A program made the position numbers and the translations under genes. This document shows positions 44,601 to 52,832 of a stretch of DNA of 64,000 nucleotides, piece after piece (position 1 is the first letter of the stretch; each line of letters begins with the position of its first letter). A model generated the notes under the pieces. That model made no database searches and was not told where the DNA came from. It saw nothing but the letters and a program-made list of their open reading frames with translations. Source of the DNA: CAWCVR01 sp963799105 (GTDB taxonomy: Bacteria > Acidobacteriota > Terriglobia > Bryobacterales > Bryobacteraceae); the NCBI GenBank assembly GCA_963799105.1, contig CAWCVR010000003.1:62001-126000 (forward strand), written 5' to 3'.

Positions 44601-45385
44601 GGATCCGCGGACGGCTCATCCGTCTCCGCCGGCTCGACCGGGATCTGAGAATGCCGCGCGATGGCCACCAGTTGCCGGGCGATTCCCTCCGGTGGGAGGA
44701 CATGGTCCACCACACCGGCGGCGATGGCGCTGCGCGGCATGCCGTCGAACTTGGCGGTTTGGATCTCCTGAGCGAAGGTGGCGCCGCCGGCGGCCTTGAT
44801 CGCCTGGAGGCCCAGCGTCCCATCCGTCGCGGTTCCCGACAGGACGACGCCCAGCGCCTGGTTGCCCCGGTCCGCCGCCAGGGCACGGAAAAAAGTGTCG
44901 ATCGGCATGTTGCGGCCCCTGTCTGGCCGGGGCGGGGTATGAAGGACACCATCGGAAATGCCCAAACTGCATCGTGGCGGAATCACGTAAACATGGTTGG
45001 CGCGGGCGCGAGTATCGCCCTTCACCTCCGAGACAGGCATCTTGGTTGCTTTGGCAAGCAACTCCGTCAGATGGCTCTCGTGACTCGGATCGAGGTGCTG
45101 AATCAGCACGAACGCCATGCCGGTATCGTCCGGCAGATGGTTGAGCAACTCCGTGAATGCCTCCAGCCCACCGGCGGAGGCGCCCACGCCAACAACGAGG
45201 GGCGGGCCGCCTTCGGCGCCATCCTCGGCCGCTGGCCGATCGAGAGCCCCCGCGGAAACGGGCCTTACGGTCGCTGTGGATGCCTTCGCAACCGCGGTCG
45301 TTCGCCGCTTTGGGCGGGGCGAGTCAGGCGCACGTGGAGAACGCGCAACCCCGCCGGGCCGACGACTGCCGGTCTTCTTTGCCAA
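41660..45385 (-). pseudogene. CheB-CheR-PAS-histidine kinase hybrid, three frameshifts
   Basis: Repaired length 1240 aa from a TTG. Order: basic N-terminus; CheB methylesterase (about 60-250; GVGASAGGLEAF, IQHLDPSHESHL, SGTATDGTLGLQAIK); CheR methyltransferase (about 265-530; WVPGCATGEEAYSIAICLME); a PAS-like domain; a Glu-rich coiled coil (NEELETAQEELESANEELNT); two PAS domains; and a kinase (ITHDLQEPLRMVVNF; VRDNGIGIDPQDAG; GTGIGLALVKKIVERQGG). One extra base near each of 42876, 42744 and 42497 breaks the frame inside the PAS region. Each shift is +1 and the total repairs exactly. As written it yields a CheB-CheR protein without its kinase. Confidence 0.85.
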
Positions 45386-45522
45386 ACGCCACCATTCCCT
45401 TTCTCACCAAAACGCCGCAAACAGAGCACGTGACGTGCCATTCTCGCGCCCCGGTCTGCGCCGGCGCCTGGTCCTCTCGGCCGGCGGCCAGCCAACTGAC
45501 CGATTGTAACGCCGTCGCGCCG

Positions 45523-45960
45523 TCAGCCGGCCCTGGGACCTGCCAGCAGATCCTTGATGATTTTGCCGATCTGCATGAACTGATCCAGACCGGCGGGCTT
45601 GGCGATGAACCGGGAAACCCCGAGGTCCTTGAGCAGCGCCGCGTCCCGCCGGGACTGAGAAGAACTCCACGCGCACACCGGGACTCCGGCCAGGTGTTTG
45701 GCTGCCCGAATCTCGTGCAAAATGTCTTCGCCAGTGTACTTGGAGAGGTTCAAGTCCATCAGGATCAAGTCCGGAATGGCCGCCGTGGCATAGGCCCCCT
45801 GCCGGCGGATGAAAGCCAGGGCCTCGCCGCCCTCCAGCAGGTGAACCAGTTCAAACCGGAAATCCTGCTGCTTCAGTGCCCGATCGAGAAGGAAGACGTC
45901 GGAGGCATTATCTTCGATGACCAGTATGCGGGCTGCGGGAACAACCGAAGCGTTTTTCAA
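45523..45960 (-). CDS. Single-domain response regulator (Rcp1-like)
   Basis: 145 aa from a TTG with GGGAG upstream. A CheY-like receiver: acidic pair in ILVIEDNASDVFLLDRAL, phospho-acceptor Asp in PDLILMDLNLSKYTGEDIL, Thr/Ser switch in VCAWSSSQSRRD, Lys in FIAKPAG. No output domain. The LNLPxxxG-type loop (LNLSKYTGEDIL) is that of regulators paired with phytochrome-like kinases, so the kinases just downstream are its likely partners. Confidence 0.88.
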   Translation of the reverse strand: MKNASVVPAARILVIEDNASDVFLLDRALKQQDFRFELVHLLEGGEALAFIRRQGAYATAAIPDLILMDLNLSKYTGEDILHEIRAAKHLAGVPVCAWSSSQSRRDAALLKDLGVSRFIAKPAGLDQFMQIGKIIKDLLAGPRAG

Positions 45961-46027
45961 GTGGAACTCCCGGCGGCCAGCTTTCGCCGGCCGCTCTTCA
46001 TCATGTTACAGCCGATGGTGGCGCTAT

Positions 46028-46663
46028 TCACGGTGACACCTGCCTGGCCCTGACGATCCACCGCTGGGGCGCCGGCCCGACGTAGTAGAACGGGTAACAG
46101 GTCACCAGCGTCAGCACGTTCTCGCGCGACGCGGCGAGTACCCCGACGTCGTCCGGGTTGACGATCGTGATCGACGCGACCACGTACTTGAAATCGCCTT
46201 TCAGCGTCGAGAGTCGAATCTCGTCCTTGATCCTCAAATCCTTCAGCGGGCGAAAGAATGTGTCCCGGTGTCCGGCGAGACCCACGTTGCCGGGGTGTCC
46301 CGGCAGCGCCGTGCCGGGAATATGTCCGATCGCGCGGCGGAGAGTGGTTCTGTCGATCCCCTCGATGACTACCACGGAAAGGAGCAGACGCGGAATCTCG
46401 ATGCGGCCGATCAGCCCATCCGCCGCTACGGCCTCCGTGACCGCCGGGATGGCGGAAGACTCCGGTTGCGGCGTGACTTGGCTGGCCGCGCGCCGGTCGC
46501 GAAGCAGGCGGTCCAGATCCCGGCTCTCGCGCCTCTGGAAAACCCAGGCGTCCACCAGGGCGAAACCGGTATAGCCGAGAAGCAGGACGGCGCAGACTAG
46601 TAGCGCGCGCTGGGCCCACTTCAGAACCCGCCTGAGTGATGCTTTCCCGACTACCAGCCTCAT
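46028..46663 (-). CDS. Class D-type sortase
   Basis: 211 aa. One N-terminal signal anchor (residues about 18-40, ALLVCAVLLLGYTGFALVDAWVF), a linker, and a sortase beta-barrel. The catalytic triad is complete: His in GNVGLAGHRDTFFRPLKDL, Cys in VLTLVTCYPFYYVG and Arg in RWIVRARQV. The TLVTCYPF context matches class D enzymes. It overlaps the VWFA gene by four bases. A protein with an LPATS tail lies just upstream (47852-48607) and is the obvious substrate. Confidence 0.88.
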   Translation of the reverse strand: MRLVVGKASLRRVLKWAQRALLVCAVLLLGYTGFALVDAWVFQRRESRDLDRLLRDRRAASQVTPQPESSAIPAVTEAVAADGLIGRIEIPRLLLSVVVIEGIDRTTLRRAIGHIPGTALPGHPGNVGLAGHRDTFFRPLKDLRIKDEIRLSTLKGDFKYVVASITIVNPDDVGVLAASRENVLTLVTCYPFYYVGPAPQRWIVRARQVSP

Positions 46664-47655
46664 TTGGAGCCCTTTTCGTCAGGCCCGGGCTGGCCGCCGG
46701 CTATGTAGCCGGTGCGCGTGCGCACGCTCAGTCCGCCGCGGTCCTTCGTCCGGGCCAGCACCCGAATGGCGCGATACGCACCGTCACGAGGCGGGTTGAT
46801 GGGAACATATCCGATGGTGTACTGATGGCGAATGTCGCGGGCGATGCGCTGGCAGATGGCCACCACTTCGCTGAGTTGGCCGGGGAGAAAGACTTCGCCG
46901 CCGGTAGCCCGCGCCAGGCGCCTGAGCACGCCCGGGTTCTGGTCCGGATCCTTTTCGTCGAACAGACCGACGGTGTAGATGACGGCGCTGGATCGCTCGG
47001 CCAGTTTCATGACTTGGGGCAAGGTGCGCGCGCTGGCGTTGTCGCCGCCATCGCTGACGACGATGAGGACTTTTTTGTCCCGGCTGCCTGCCTGTAGTTC
47101 CTCCAACGCCTTGGCAATGGCGTCGTAGAGAGCCGTTTGGCCCATGGTAGGCCTTGCCGTAATCGCGTTTTCGAGTGCGGCGGCGCTGTTGGTGAACCGG
47201 ATGGCGCCGGGCAGTTCCAGCGTCACGGTCTCGTTGAAGTTGACGACGAACATTTCGTCGCCCGGATTGCTCGACCGCACGAAGGTGCGGGCGGCGGCGG
47301 TCACCTCCGCAATTTTCGGCTGCATGGTGGTGCTGTGGTCGACAACCAGCCCCACGGTGACCGGAACGTCTTCGTTTCTGAAGAGCCGGATGCGTTGCGG
47401 GACGCCATCCTCGTGAACTTCAAAGTCCTGTTCGGCCAGATCGGAGACAAAGCCGCCTTCCCGGTCGGTCACGGTGGCGTGCAATACCACCAGGGAGACG
47501 TCCACCGAGATTCGAAAAGACCCCGGGTCGCGATCTTGCGGCGCCTGTGGGGCCCGATATCCGGCGTGGCCCGCCAGGGCGAGCAGGAAAAGGGTTGGGA
47601 GAGCGATGGTCTTACCCCTTCCACGCTCTCCCGCCTCCGACAGTCCCCGCCTCAT
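46660..47655 (-). CDS. VWFA-domain protein of acidobacterial type
   Basis: 331 aa. N-terminal signal segment (ALPTLFLLALAGHAGY), a small beta domain (FRISVDVSLVVLHATVTDREGGFVSDL) and a von Willebrand A domain from about 90 to 275. The metal site is DHSTTM (the DxSxS-like motif with Thr) with the later Thr in MGQTALYDAIAKALE and SDGGDN. This architecture is abundant in Acidobacteria as the VWFA-related family. Probably periplasmic. It is co-translated with the sortase. Confidence 0.85.
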   Translation of the reverse strand: MRRGLSEAGERGRGKTIALPTLFLLALAGHAGYRAPQAPQDRDPGSFRISVDVSLVVLHATVTDREGGFVSDLAEQDFEVHEDGVPQRIRLFRNEDVPVTVGLVVDHSTTMQPKIAEVTAAARTFVRSSNPGDEMFVVNFNETVTLELPGAIRFTNSAAALENAITARPTMGQTALYDAIAKALEELQAGSRDKKVLIVVSDGGDNASARTLPQVMKLAERSSAVIYTVGLFDEKDPDQNPGVLRRLARATGGEVFLPGQLSEVVAICQRIARDIRHQYTIGYVPINPPRDGAYRAIRVLARTKDRGGLSVRTRTGYIAGGQPGPDEKGSK

Positions 47656-47851
47656 AATTGGTCATCTCTCCGATGCCGCCGCGGACGTGCCCTAACAGTC
47701 CAGCCACGCACTGCGAGCGGCGCTACACGAGCCTGTTCCGACTCTTATTCCATCCGGCGGCCATGGCGCCGGGCTTCAACCGCGGCGGCGATACCACCGC
47801 CGGCCGCCGGCGCGCCGAAAACAAGGCGCGCCGCGTGGTGGACCCAGTTCT

Positions 47852-48607
47852 CTACCGAAGGCGCTTTTGCACCAACCCGAGAGCCCAGGCTCCGCCCAAA
47901 GCCAGTAGTCCGAACAGCGCGATCAGCGGCAACCAGCTCGACGTGGCTGGAAGCACCGCCGCCACCGCTACCGGTGCTGGCGCGAGATCCGGCTTGAGTT
48001 CCAGGGCTGGCGGCGGGGTGACCACCGTGGCGATTTCCACCGACTCTCCAGTGGGTTTAACCGCCATAACGGGCGCCTGCGCCAACTGCACTACTTCCGG
48101 CTCGGTCACAGTTAGAATCGGCTTTGTGACCTCCACCGGCAAATCGGCCGTAGTATAGAGAACGGGCGTGCCGGCCGTCTTGGCCAGTTCCATCGCTCTG
48201 GCTTTGGGATAGACAAATTCTTCGCCATAGTTTCTGCCGGGATAAAACCATGCCCGGATGGCCTCGGGCTCACCTGCCGGCCGCTCCCGGAAAGTAACTA
48301 CGGTTTGGTCAGTTGATTGAAGGCGATAGTTGGGGATGGCCAGGATGGTAGCAAGAACCTGAGTTTGGTCCTCGTTGAAAATCTGGACGATGTGGCGGTC
48401 GCCCATCGAGTCCAGGATTTTGAACACATAGGTGCCGGCTGGCAATACGGCCCACCCCTTGAGGTGGACTCCCGGAATCTCCACCGGACCGCTGAAGGTT
48501 ATCACGGTTTTCCTGTTCCACTCATCCGCCTTTGCGGCTGGTGAAAATGCTGCGCCCACTAGCGCCAGGCAAAACACGGTAGTCGTTACGGTTTTCAGAA
48601 CACTCAT
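47852..48607 (-). CDS. Secreted protein with LPATS sortase-type C-terminal signal
   Basis: 251 aa with AAGGAGAAG upstream. A signal peptide (MSVLKTVTTTVFCLALVGAAF, cleavage after AKA) and a beta-rich domain (FSGPVEIPGVHLKGWAVLPAGTYVFKILD) of a type common in Acidobacteria. A Val/Pro/Ala-rich linker follows, ending LPATSSWLPLIALFGLLALG and a short GLVQKRLR tail. LPATS plus hydrophobic helix plus basic end is a cell-wall-sorting-type signal. The sortase gene 1.2 kb downstream on the same strand is the likely processing enzyme. Confidence 0.8.
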   Translation of the reverse strand: MSVLKTVTTTVFCLALVGAAFSPAAKADEWNRKTVITFSGPVEIPGVHLKGWAVLPAGTYVFKILDSMGDRHIVQIFNEDQTQVLATILAIPNYRLQSTDQTVVTFRERPAGEPEAIRAWFYPGRNYGEEFVYPKARAMELAKTAGTPVLYTTADLPVEVTKPILTVTEPEVVQLAQAPVMAVKPTGESVEIATVVTPPPALELKPDLAPAPVAVAAVLPATSSWLPLIALFGLLALGGAWALGLVQKRLR

Positions 48608-49378
48608 CTGCTTCTTCTCCTTTTGCTCCAGAAATCTGGGCGCCCGGCTCTTTGCTGTGCCGGGCGCCACGCCTGCAAACCTCGGCTGGCTGGTCGCACG
48701 CGAGGCTAAGAGAAGCACTCCGAGGTCCATCGGCACAAAGTGCGCCAGGAGCGCGGCTGCCGAGTCATCTCAAGATCGTGCTTGCCGGACCTTTGGGGAC
48801 GTGGGGCCCCGCGCCAGAGCGGGGAATTCGGCAAAGCGGGTCTTGCCGGCCGGGCTATCGGTGGATGCAACTATTGCCGCACGGAATGCAGGATCTGCAA
48901 TGAATCCCGCCCCAAAAGAAAAGCCGCATCGGAGCGGCTCATAGACCAGCATGAGCTGCTGCCAATGCGGCTCGCCCGGGTGTGGGCTGGGATCCGGCGT
49001 CGGACCATCCGGAGTGGTGCGTTAAAACGATCCGGGCGAAGTCCGCTTCCTATCATTCCATCGCCAGGAGCGCCAGACGGTTACCGCAATCGCGATCCCC
49101 GGACAAACTCTTAATGCAAACATCTATGCAAACATCGCGCGAAAAGACCCTCTGCAACAATAGACAACGGAAAGTCAAGTGAGCGGCCGTCGAGAAACCA
49201 AACACCGGCTCCCGCAAGCACGCTGTTGCGACAGCCACTCTAGTTCCGCCTGCCAGTTGCGGCAGAGGGCAGGTTTGAAAAGCAACTTCGTCAATTCAAC
49301 CCAGGAATAGCAATTCGACAGCCATGCAGCGAAGACGTCTTTTATTCTTTGAGAGCGCCAACTTCGTATTCGCGATCT
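48608..49378. other. 771-bp gene-free region with long imperfect hairpin
   Basis: No reading frame with gene-like composition. At 48922-48972 AGCCGCAT...GCTCAT pairs with ATGAGC...ATGCGGCT around an 8-base loop, giving about 20 pairs with a few mismatches. Around 48740-48860 the sequence is rich in short GC hairpins (GGGGCCCC, CGGCAAAGC). It could hold a structured leader for the LPATS gene or an unrecognised RNA. Confidence 0.45.
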
Positions 49379-49615
49379 CTAAAGGTGAGTGGCAGCGTGC
49401 CTATCTGGCTCGGAGTGCTTCAGAGCGTGCGACCATTCGTCGGCCTGTTTTTCGGCCTCGGCTTTCGCGACTCCGTACCGCTCCTGGATTCGCCCGACTA
49501 ACTGGTCCTTCTTGCCCGCGATGGTTTCCCAATCGTTGTCGGTGAGTTTTCCCCAGCGCTCGCGAGCAGAGCCGGTGAACCGCTTCCACTTGCCTTCGAT
49601 CTGGTCCCAATTCAT
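49379..49615 (-). CDS. CsbD-family stress protein
   Basis: 78 aa with AGGAG upstream. MNWDQIEGKWKRFTGSARERWGKLTDNDWETIAGKKDQL followed by GRIQERYG is a standard CsbD domain, a small helical protein induced by general stress in many bacteria. The biochemical role is not established. Divergent from the general-stress protein gene 264 bp away; that gap shows no clear promoter. Confidence 0.9.
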   Translation of the reverse strand: MNWDQIEGKWKRFTGSARERWGKLTDNDWETIAGKKDQLVGRIQERYGVAKAEAEKQADEWSHALKHSEPDRHAATHL

Positions 49616-49879
49616 GTCGTTTTCTCCTGTTTCTTCCGGTTTCCCGGCCAACCTTGCTATGGCACGTTTGCCGCCGTTTGGATTCGGGAGGCTTATGGGC
49701 CGGGGTTGCCGCAAGCCCCCGATGCGGCCTCGTGGCGGGACGAAATGTGCATTTCGAAAGGCAGATTCTGCATAGACGCGGGCCGTGCCACTCCGCATCT
49801 CCGCATAGCCGCGGTTGGGGCGCTTGGCCCGACTCGTGCACAGATGCAAACTTGACAGTTCCAAAAGGAGGAACACCAA

Positions 49880-50512
49880 GTGGCCAAGAATACATCGGTG
49901 ATGGGAATCTACTCGGACCGCACAAACGTTGCGGATGCCGTCAGCGTACTGCATAAGACAGGTTTTCGGGCGACGGACATCTCGGTCCTGTCCTCGGACA
50001 ACTCGGGCTCGAAGGATTTTGCGCATGAGAAACACACCAAAGCCCTGGATGGAGCGGCGGTGGGCGCGGCAGCGGGTGCGGTGATTGGCGCCGCATTGGC
50101 TTGGTTCGTTTCCGTCCAAACAGTCTCCATTACGGCTTCGGGGCCGCTCGTCGCGGCTGGTCCGGTGCTGGCTATTCTGGCCGGCGCCGGCGCCGGCGGG
50201 GCGCTGGGTTGGATCGCGGGATTGCTGGCGGGTCTGGGCCAAACCGTATACGTCGCCAGGCGGTACGCAGGCAGAATCAGGCATGGCGGCATTCTCCTCT
50301 CCGTTCACTGCGACAGTGCGGAGTGGTGCGGCCGGGCGAAGAAAACCCTGGTAGATACCGGCGCCCGGAGTATCTCCACCGCCTCGGAAGCTTCCGCCGA
50401 CTACGGGACGACGGACATGCCGACGGAGAGGGCGCCCGTGGTCGTCACGAATCGCGTCGAAACGCCTGTCGAGCAGACGGCGGAATGCGTCGTTCACGAA
50501 ACCAAAAAGTAG
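49880..50512 (+). CDS. General stress protein (GSP17M-like) with glycine-zipper segment
   Basis: 210 aa from GTG with AAGGAGG upstream. The N-terminal part (MGIYSDRTNVADAVSVLHKTGFRATDISVLSSDN) matches the general-stress-protein domain. Residues about 58-120 are a Gly/Ala hydrophobic stretch (GAAVGAAAGAVIGAALAWF ... GAGAGGALGWIAGLLAGLG), probably a membrane hairpin. VHCDS near 150 and a polar tail follow. The neighbouring CsbD and cupin genes make this part of a stress cluster. Confidence 0.75.
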   Translation: MAKNTSVMGIYSDRTNVADAVSVLHKTGFRATDISVLSSDNSGSKDFAHEKHTKALDGAAVGAAAGAVIGAALAWFVSVQTVSITASGPLVAAGPVLAILAGAGAGGALGWIAGLLAGLGQTVYVARRYAGRIRHGGILLSVHCDSAEWCGRAKKTLVDTGARSISTASEASADYGTTDMPTERAPVVVTNRVETPVEQTAECVVHETKK

Positions 50513-50517
50513 GAGCT

Positions 50518-50913
50518 ATGGCCATGATTGCATATGTGGGACATCTCGAGAAACAGACGCTGGAGAATACCTGCTTTCGCCGGGTGTTATTCACCGGAAA
50601 GCATGCCCAGCTTGTGGTGATGTGTCTGGGACCGGGGGAAGAAATCGGTGACGAGGTGCACCAGAACGTCAACCAGTTCTTCCGTATCGAACAGGGGGAG
50701 GCCAGGTTCGTTTTCAACGAGGGGCAAGAATACGCGGTGCGGGAGGGCGGTGTGGTGGTGGTTCCGGCAGGCACCTACCATAACGTGATCAACACGTCGA
50801 AGACGACGCCGCTGAAGCTGTCCACGCTCTACGCTCCACCCAACCACCCGGACGGGACGGTGCACAAGACCAGGGCCGAGGCGGAGGCAGCGGAGGCGGT
50901 GGAACATAGCTAG
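50518..50913 (+). CDS. Cupin-domain protein
   Basis: 131 aa with AGGAG upstream. A single small beta-barrel: GPGEEIGDEVHQNVNQFFRIEQGEA (cupin motif 1, though with His in HQNVNQ rather than the full HxHx4E) and VVVVPAGTYHNVINT (motif 2). Probably binds a metal; the substrate is unknown. Five bases after the stress protein stop, so co-transcribed. Confidence 0.85.
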   Translation: MAMIAYVGHLEKQTLENTCFRRVLFTGKHAQLVVMCLGPGEEIGDEVHQNVNQFFRIEQGEARFVFNEGQEYAVREGGVVVVPAGTYHNVINTSKTTPLKLSTLYAPPNHPDGTVHKTRAEAEAAEAVEHS

Positions 50914-50969
50914 CGCGGACTGGCCGTCCGCATGCATGCCCGATAGCGACGTTAACGGAGATGATTACT

Positions 50970-52112
50970 ATGCAATTCGTTCGAGTTACCAGTACCGCCG
51001 CCCTGTTTCTGCTTTTCGGGACGATCGTCACTGCCCAGGAGAAGGAAAAACAAGGTGCGCCGGCCGCACAACAACAGCACGCGCAACCCGCGCAGCAACC
51101 GCAACAGCGGGCGCAGCCGCAGGCGCAGCAACAGCACGCGCAACCCGCCCAACAACCGCAACCGCGGGCCCAACAGCCCCAGCCACAGCGGGCGCAACCG
51201 CAGCAGGCGCAGCAACAGCACGCGCAACCGGCGCAGCAACCGCAACCGCGGGCCCAACAGCCTCAGCCGCAGCGGGCGCAACCGCAGCAGGCGCAGCAAC
51301 AGCACGCGCAACCCGCCCAACAACCGCAACCGCGGGCCCAACAGCCCCAGCCACAGCGGGCGCAACCGCAGCAGGCGCAGCAACAGCATGCGCAACCCGC
51401 CCAGCAACCGCAGCAACAGGCTCAGCCGCAGCGGGCGCAACCACAGCAGGCGCAGCAACAGCACGCGCAACCCGCCCAACAACCGCAACAGCGGGCCCAA
51501 CAGGCTCAGCCGCAGCGGGCGCAACCCCAGCAGGCGCAGCAACAGCACGCGCAACCGGCGCAGCAACCGCAACCGCGGGCCCAACAGCCCCAGCCACAGC
51601 GGGCGCAACCACAGCAGGCGCAGCAGCAGCACGCGCAACCCGCCCAGCAACCCCAGCAACAGGCTCAGCCGCAGCGGGCGCAACAACAGCAACCGCAGCG
51701 TACGCAGCAGCAGGCGGCCTCGTGGCAACAGCAGCGCGGATGGGCAGCGCAGAAAGGCGCCTGGCAGGGGCATACTACCTGGCAGCAGGGCGGCGATCGG
51801 AATTGGAATGGCGATCATCGCACCTGGGCGCAGCGTGGCGGCTACGGCGGGTCCTACATTCCTCAGGTCAGCTTCAATCTCTCTTTCGGAGATCAACACT
51901 GGTTCCGGATGGGCAGCCGCCCCTCGATGTATATGGGGTATCCGCGTTTCGCTTACGGCGGCTATTCGTTCCTGCTCGTGGACCCCTGGCCGGATTCCTG
52001 GGGAGACGATTGGTACGCCACCGATGACGTCTACATCGGCTATGACAACGGCTACTACCTGTACGACCGCCGCTATCCCGGCGTCGGACTCGCCGTCACG
52101 GTCGAACTGTAA
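50970..52112 (+). CDS. Secreted Gln/Pro/Ala/His-rich repeat protein
   Basis: 380 aa. The ATG at 50970 is preferred over that at 50961 because GGAG lies nine bases upstream. A signal peptide (MQFVRVTSTAALFLLFGTIVTAQ) is followed by about 210 residues of near-perfect repeats (QQQHAQPAQQPQPRAQQPQP). The C-terminal 130 residues are Trp/Tyr/Gly-rich (WNGDHRTWAQRGGYGG ... YIGYDNGYYLYDRRYPG), similar to the end of small envelope proteins in soil bacteria. The repeat is probably a disordered, wall- or matrix-spanning stalk. Function unknown. Confidence 0.75.
   Translation: MQFVRVTSTAALFLLFGTIVTAQEKEKQGAPAAQQQHAQPAQQPQQRAQPQAQQQHAQPAQQPQPRAQQPQPQRAQPQQAQQQHAQPAQQPQPRAQQPQPQRAQPQQAQQQHAQPAQQPQPRAQQPQPQRAQPQQAQQQHAQPAQQPQQQAQPQRAQPQQAQQQHAQPAQQPQQRAQQAQPQRAQPQQAQQQHAQPAQQPQPRAQQPQPQRAQPQQAQQQHAQPAQQPQQQAQPQRAQQQQPQRTQQQAASWQQQRGWAAQKGAWQGHTTWQQGGDRNWNGDHRTWAQRGGYGGSYIPQVSFNLSFGDQHWFRMGSRPSMYMGYPRFAYGGYSFLLVDPWPDSWGDDWYATDDVYIGYDNGYYLYDRRYPGVGLAVTVEL
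51070..51700. repeat. Tandem repeat with 84-bp unit inside the Gln/Pro-rich gene
   Basis: The block AGCAACAGCACGCG starts at 51127, 51211, 51295 and (one base changed) 51379, exactly 84 bp apart, followed by shorter units. Each unit encodes 28 residues. All changes keep the frame, and length variation between strains is likely. Confidence 0.85.
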
Positions 52113-52118
52113 CGGACA

Positions 52119-52823
52119 ATGCGGGCACGCCAGATAGAGCAGCACCGCGGCGAACGCGTCGGTTGGCTGCGTGCGGCGGTATTGGGCGCCAACGACGGGA
52201 TCCTCTCGACGGCGAGTCTGGTGCTTGGCGTAGCGGCGGCGCATGCGACTCACCACAACGTGGTGGTCGCGGGCGTCGCCGGCCTGGTCGCCGGGGCCAT
52301 GTCGATGGCGGCGGGTGAATACGTCTCCGTGCACTCGCAGGCGGACACCGAACAGGCCGACCTTAAGCTGGAACGCGCAGAACTAAAAGACGACAACCAG
52401 GGCGAGCACCGGGAACTGGCGGAGATCTATGTCGGTCGCGGGCTCGAGCGCGCGCTCGCCAAACAGGTCGCCAATCAATTGATGGCCCATAACGCCCTGG
52501 ACGCGCATGCCCGCGACGAACTGGGCATCTCCCCGGCTCTGCGGGCCCGTCCGATTCAAGCGGCGCTGGCGTCGGCCGCGAGCTTCGTCGTCGGAGCGGC
52601 GATGCCCCTGGCCGTCACAGCCATGGCTTCGGGGCCGGCCCTGATCCCCTTTGTCGCTGGGACTTCGCTGTTGTTCCTGGCGCTTCTGGGCGGAGTGGCT
52701 GCGCGCGCCGGGGGAGCGGTGGCGGCGGTGGGCGCACTGCGCGTCACCTTCTGGGGCGCTCTGGCCATGGCGCTGACCGCGGGCGTCGGGGCACTGTTCG
52801 GCACCATGTCAACCGGAGCTTGA
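52119..52823 (+). CDS. VIT1/CCC1-family iron/manganese transporter
   Basis: 234 aa. VGWLRAAVLGANDGILSTASLVLGVAAA is the first helix of the VIT family with the conserved Asp, followed by GLVAGAMSMAAGEYVSVHSQADTE. A cytosolic Glu-rich metal-binding segment (ERAELKDDNQGEHRELAEIYVGRG) precedes three more helices. Probably moves Fe2+ or Mn2+ across the inner membrane. Seven bases after the repeat-protein stop; tail-to-tail with the mgtA-like gene (9 bp). Confidence 0.9.
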   Translation: MRARQIEQHRGERVGWLRAAVLGANDGILSTASLVLGVAAAHATHHNVVVAGVAGLVAGAMSMAAGEYVSVHSQADTEQADLKLERAELKDDNQGEHRELAEIYVGRGLERALAKQVANQLMAHNALDAHARDELGISPALRARPIQAALASAASFVVGAAMPLAVTAMASGPALIPFVAGTSLLFLALLGGVAARAGGAVAAVGALRVTFWGALAMALTAGVGALFGTMSTGA

Positions 52824-52832
52824 GGATAACTG

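Noticed and set aside
48720..48800. GC-rich stretch with GGCACAAAGTGC considered as a cyclic-di-GMP riboswitch.
   Set aside because: The conserved GGGCAAACC and tetraloop-receptor parts are missing, and the orientation to a gene is wrong.
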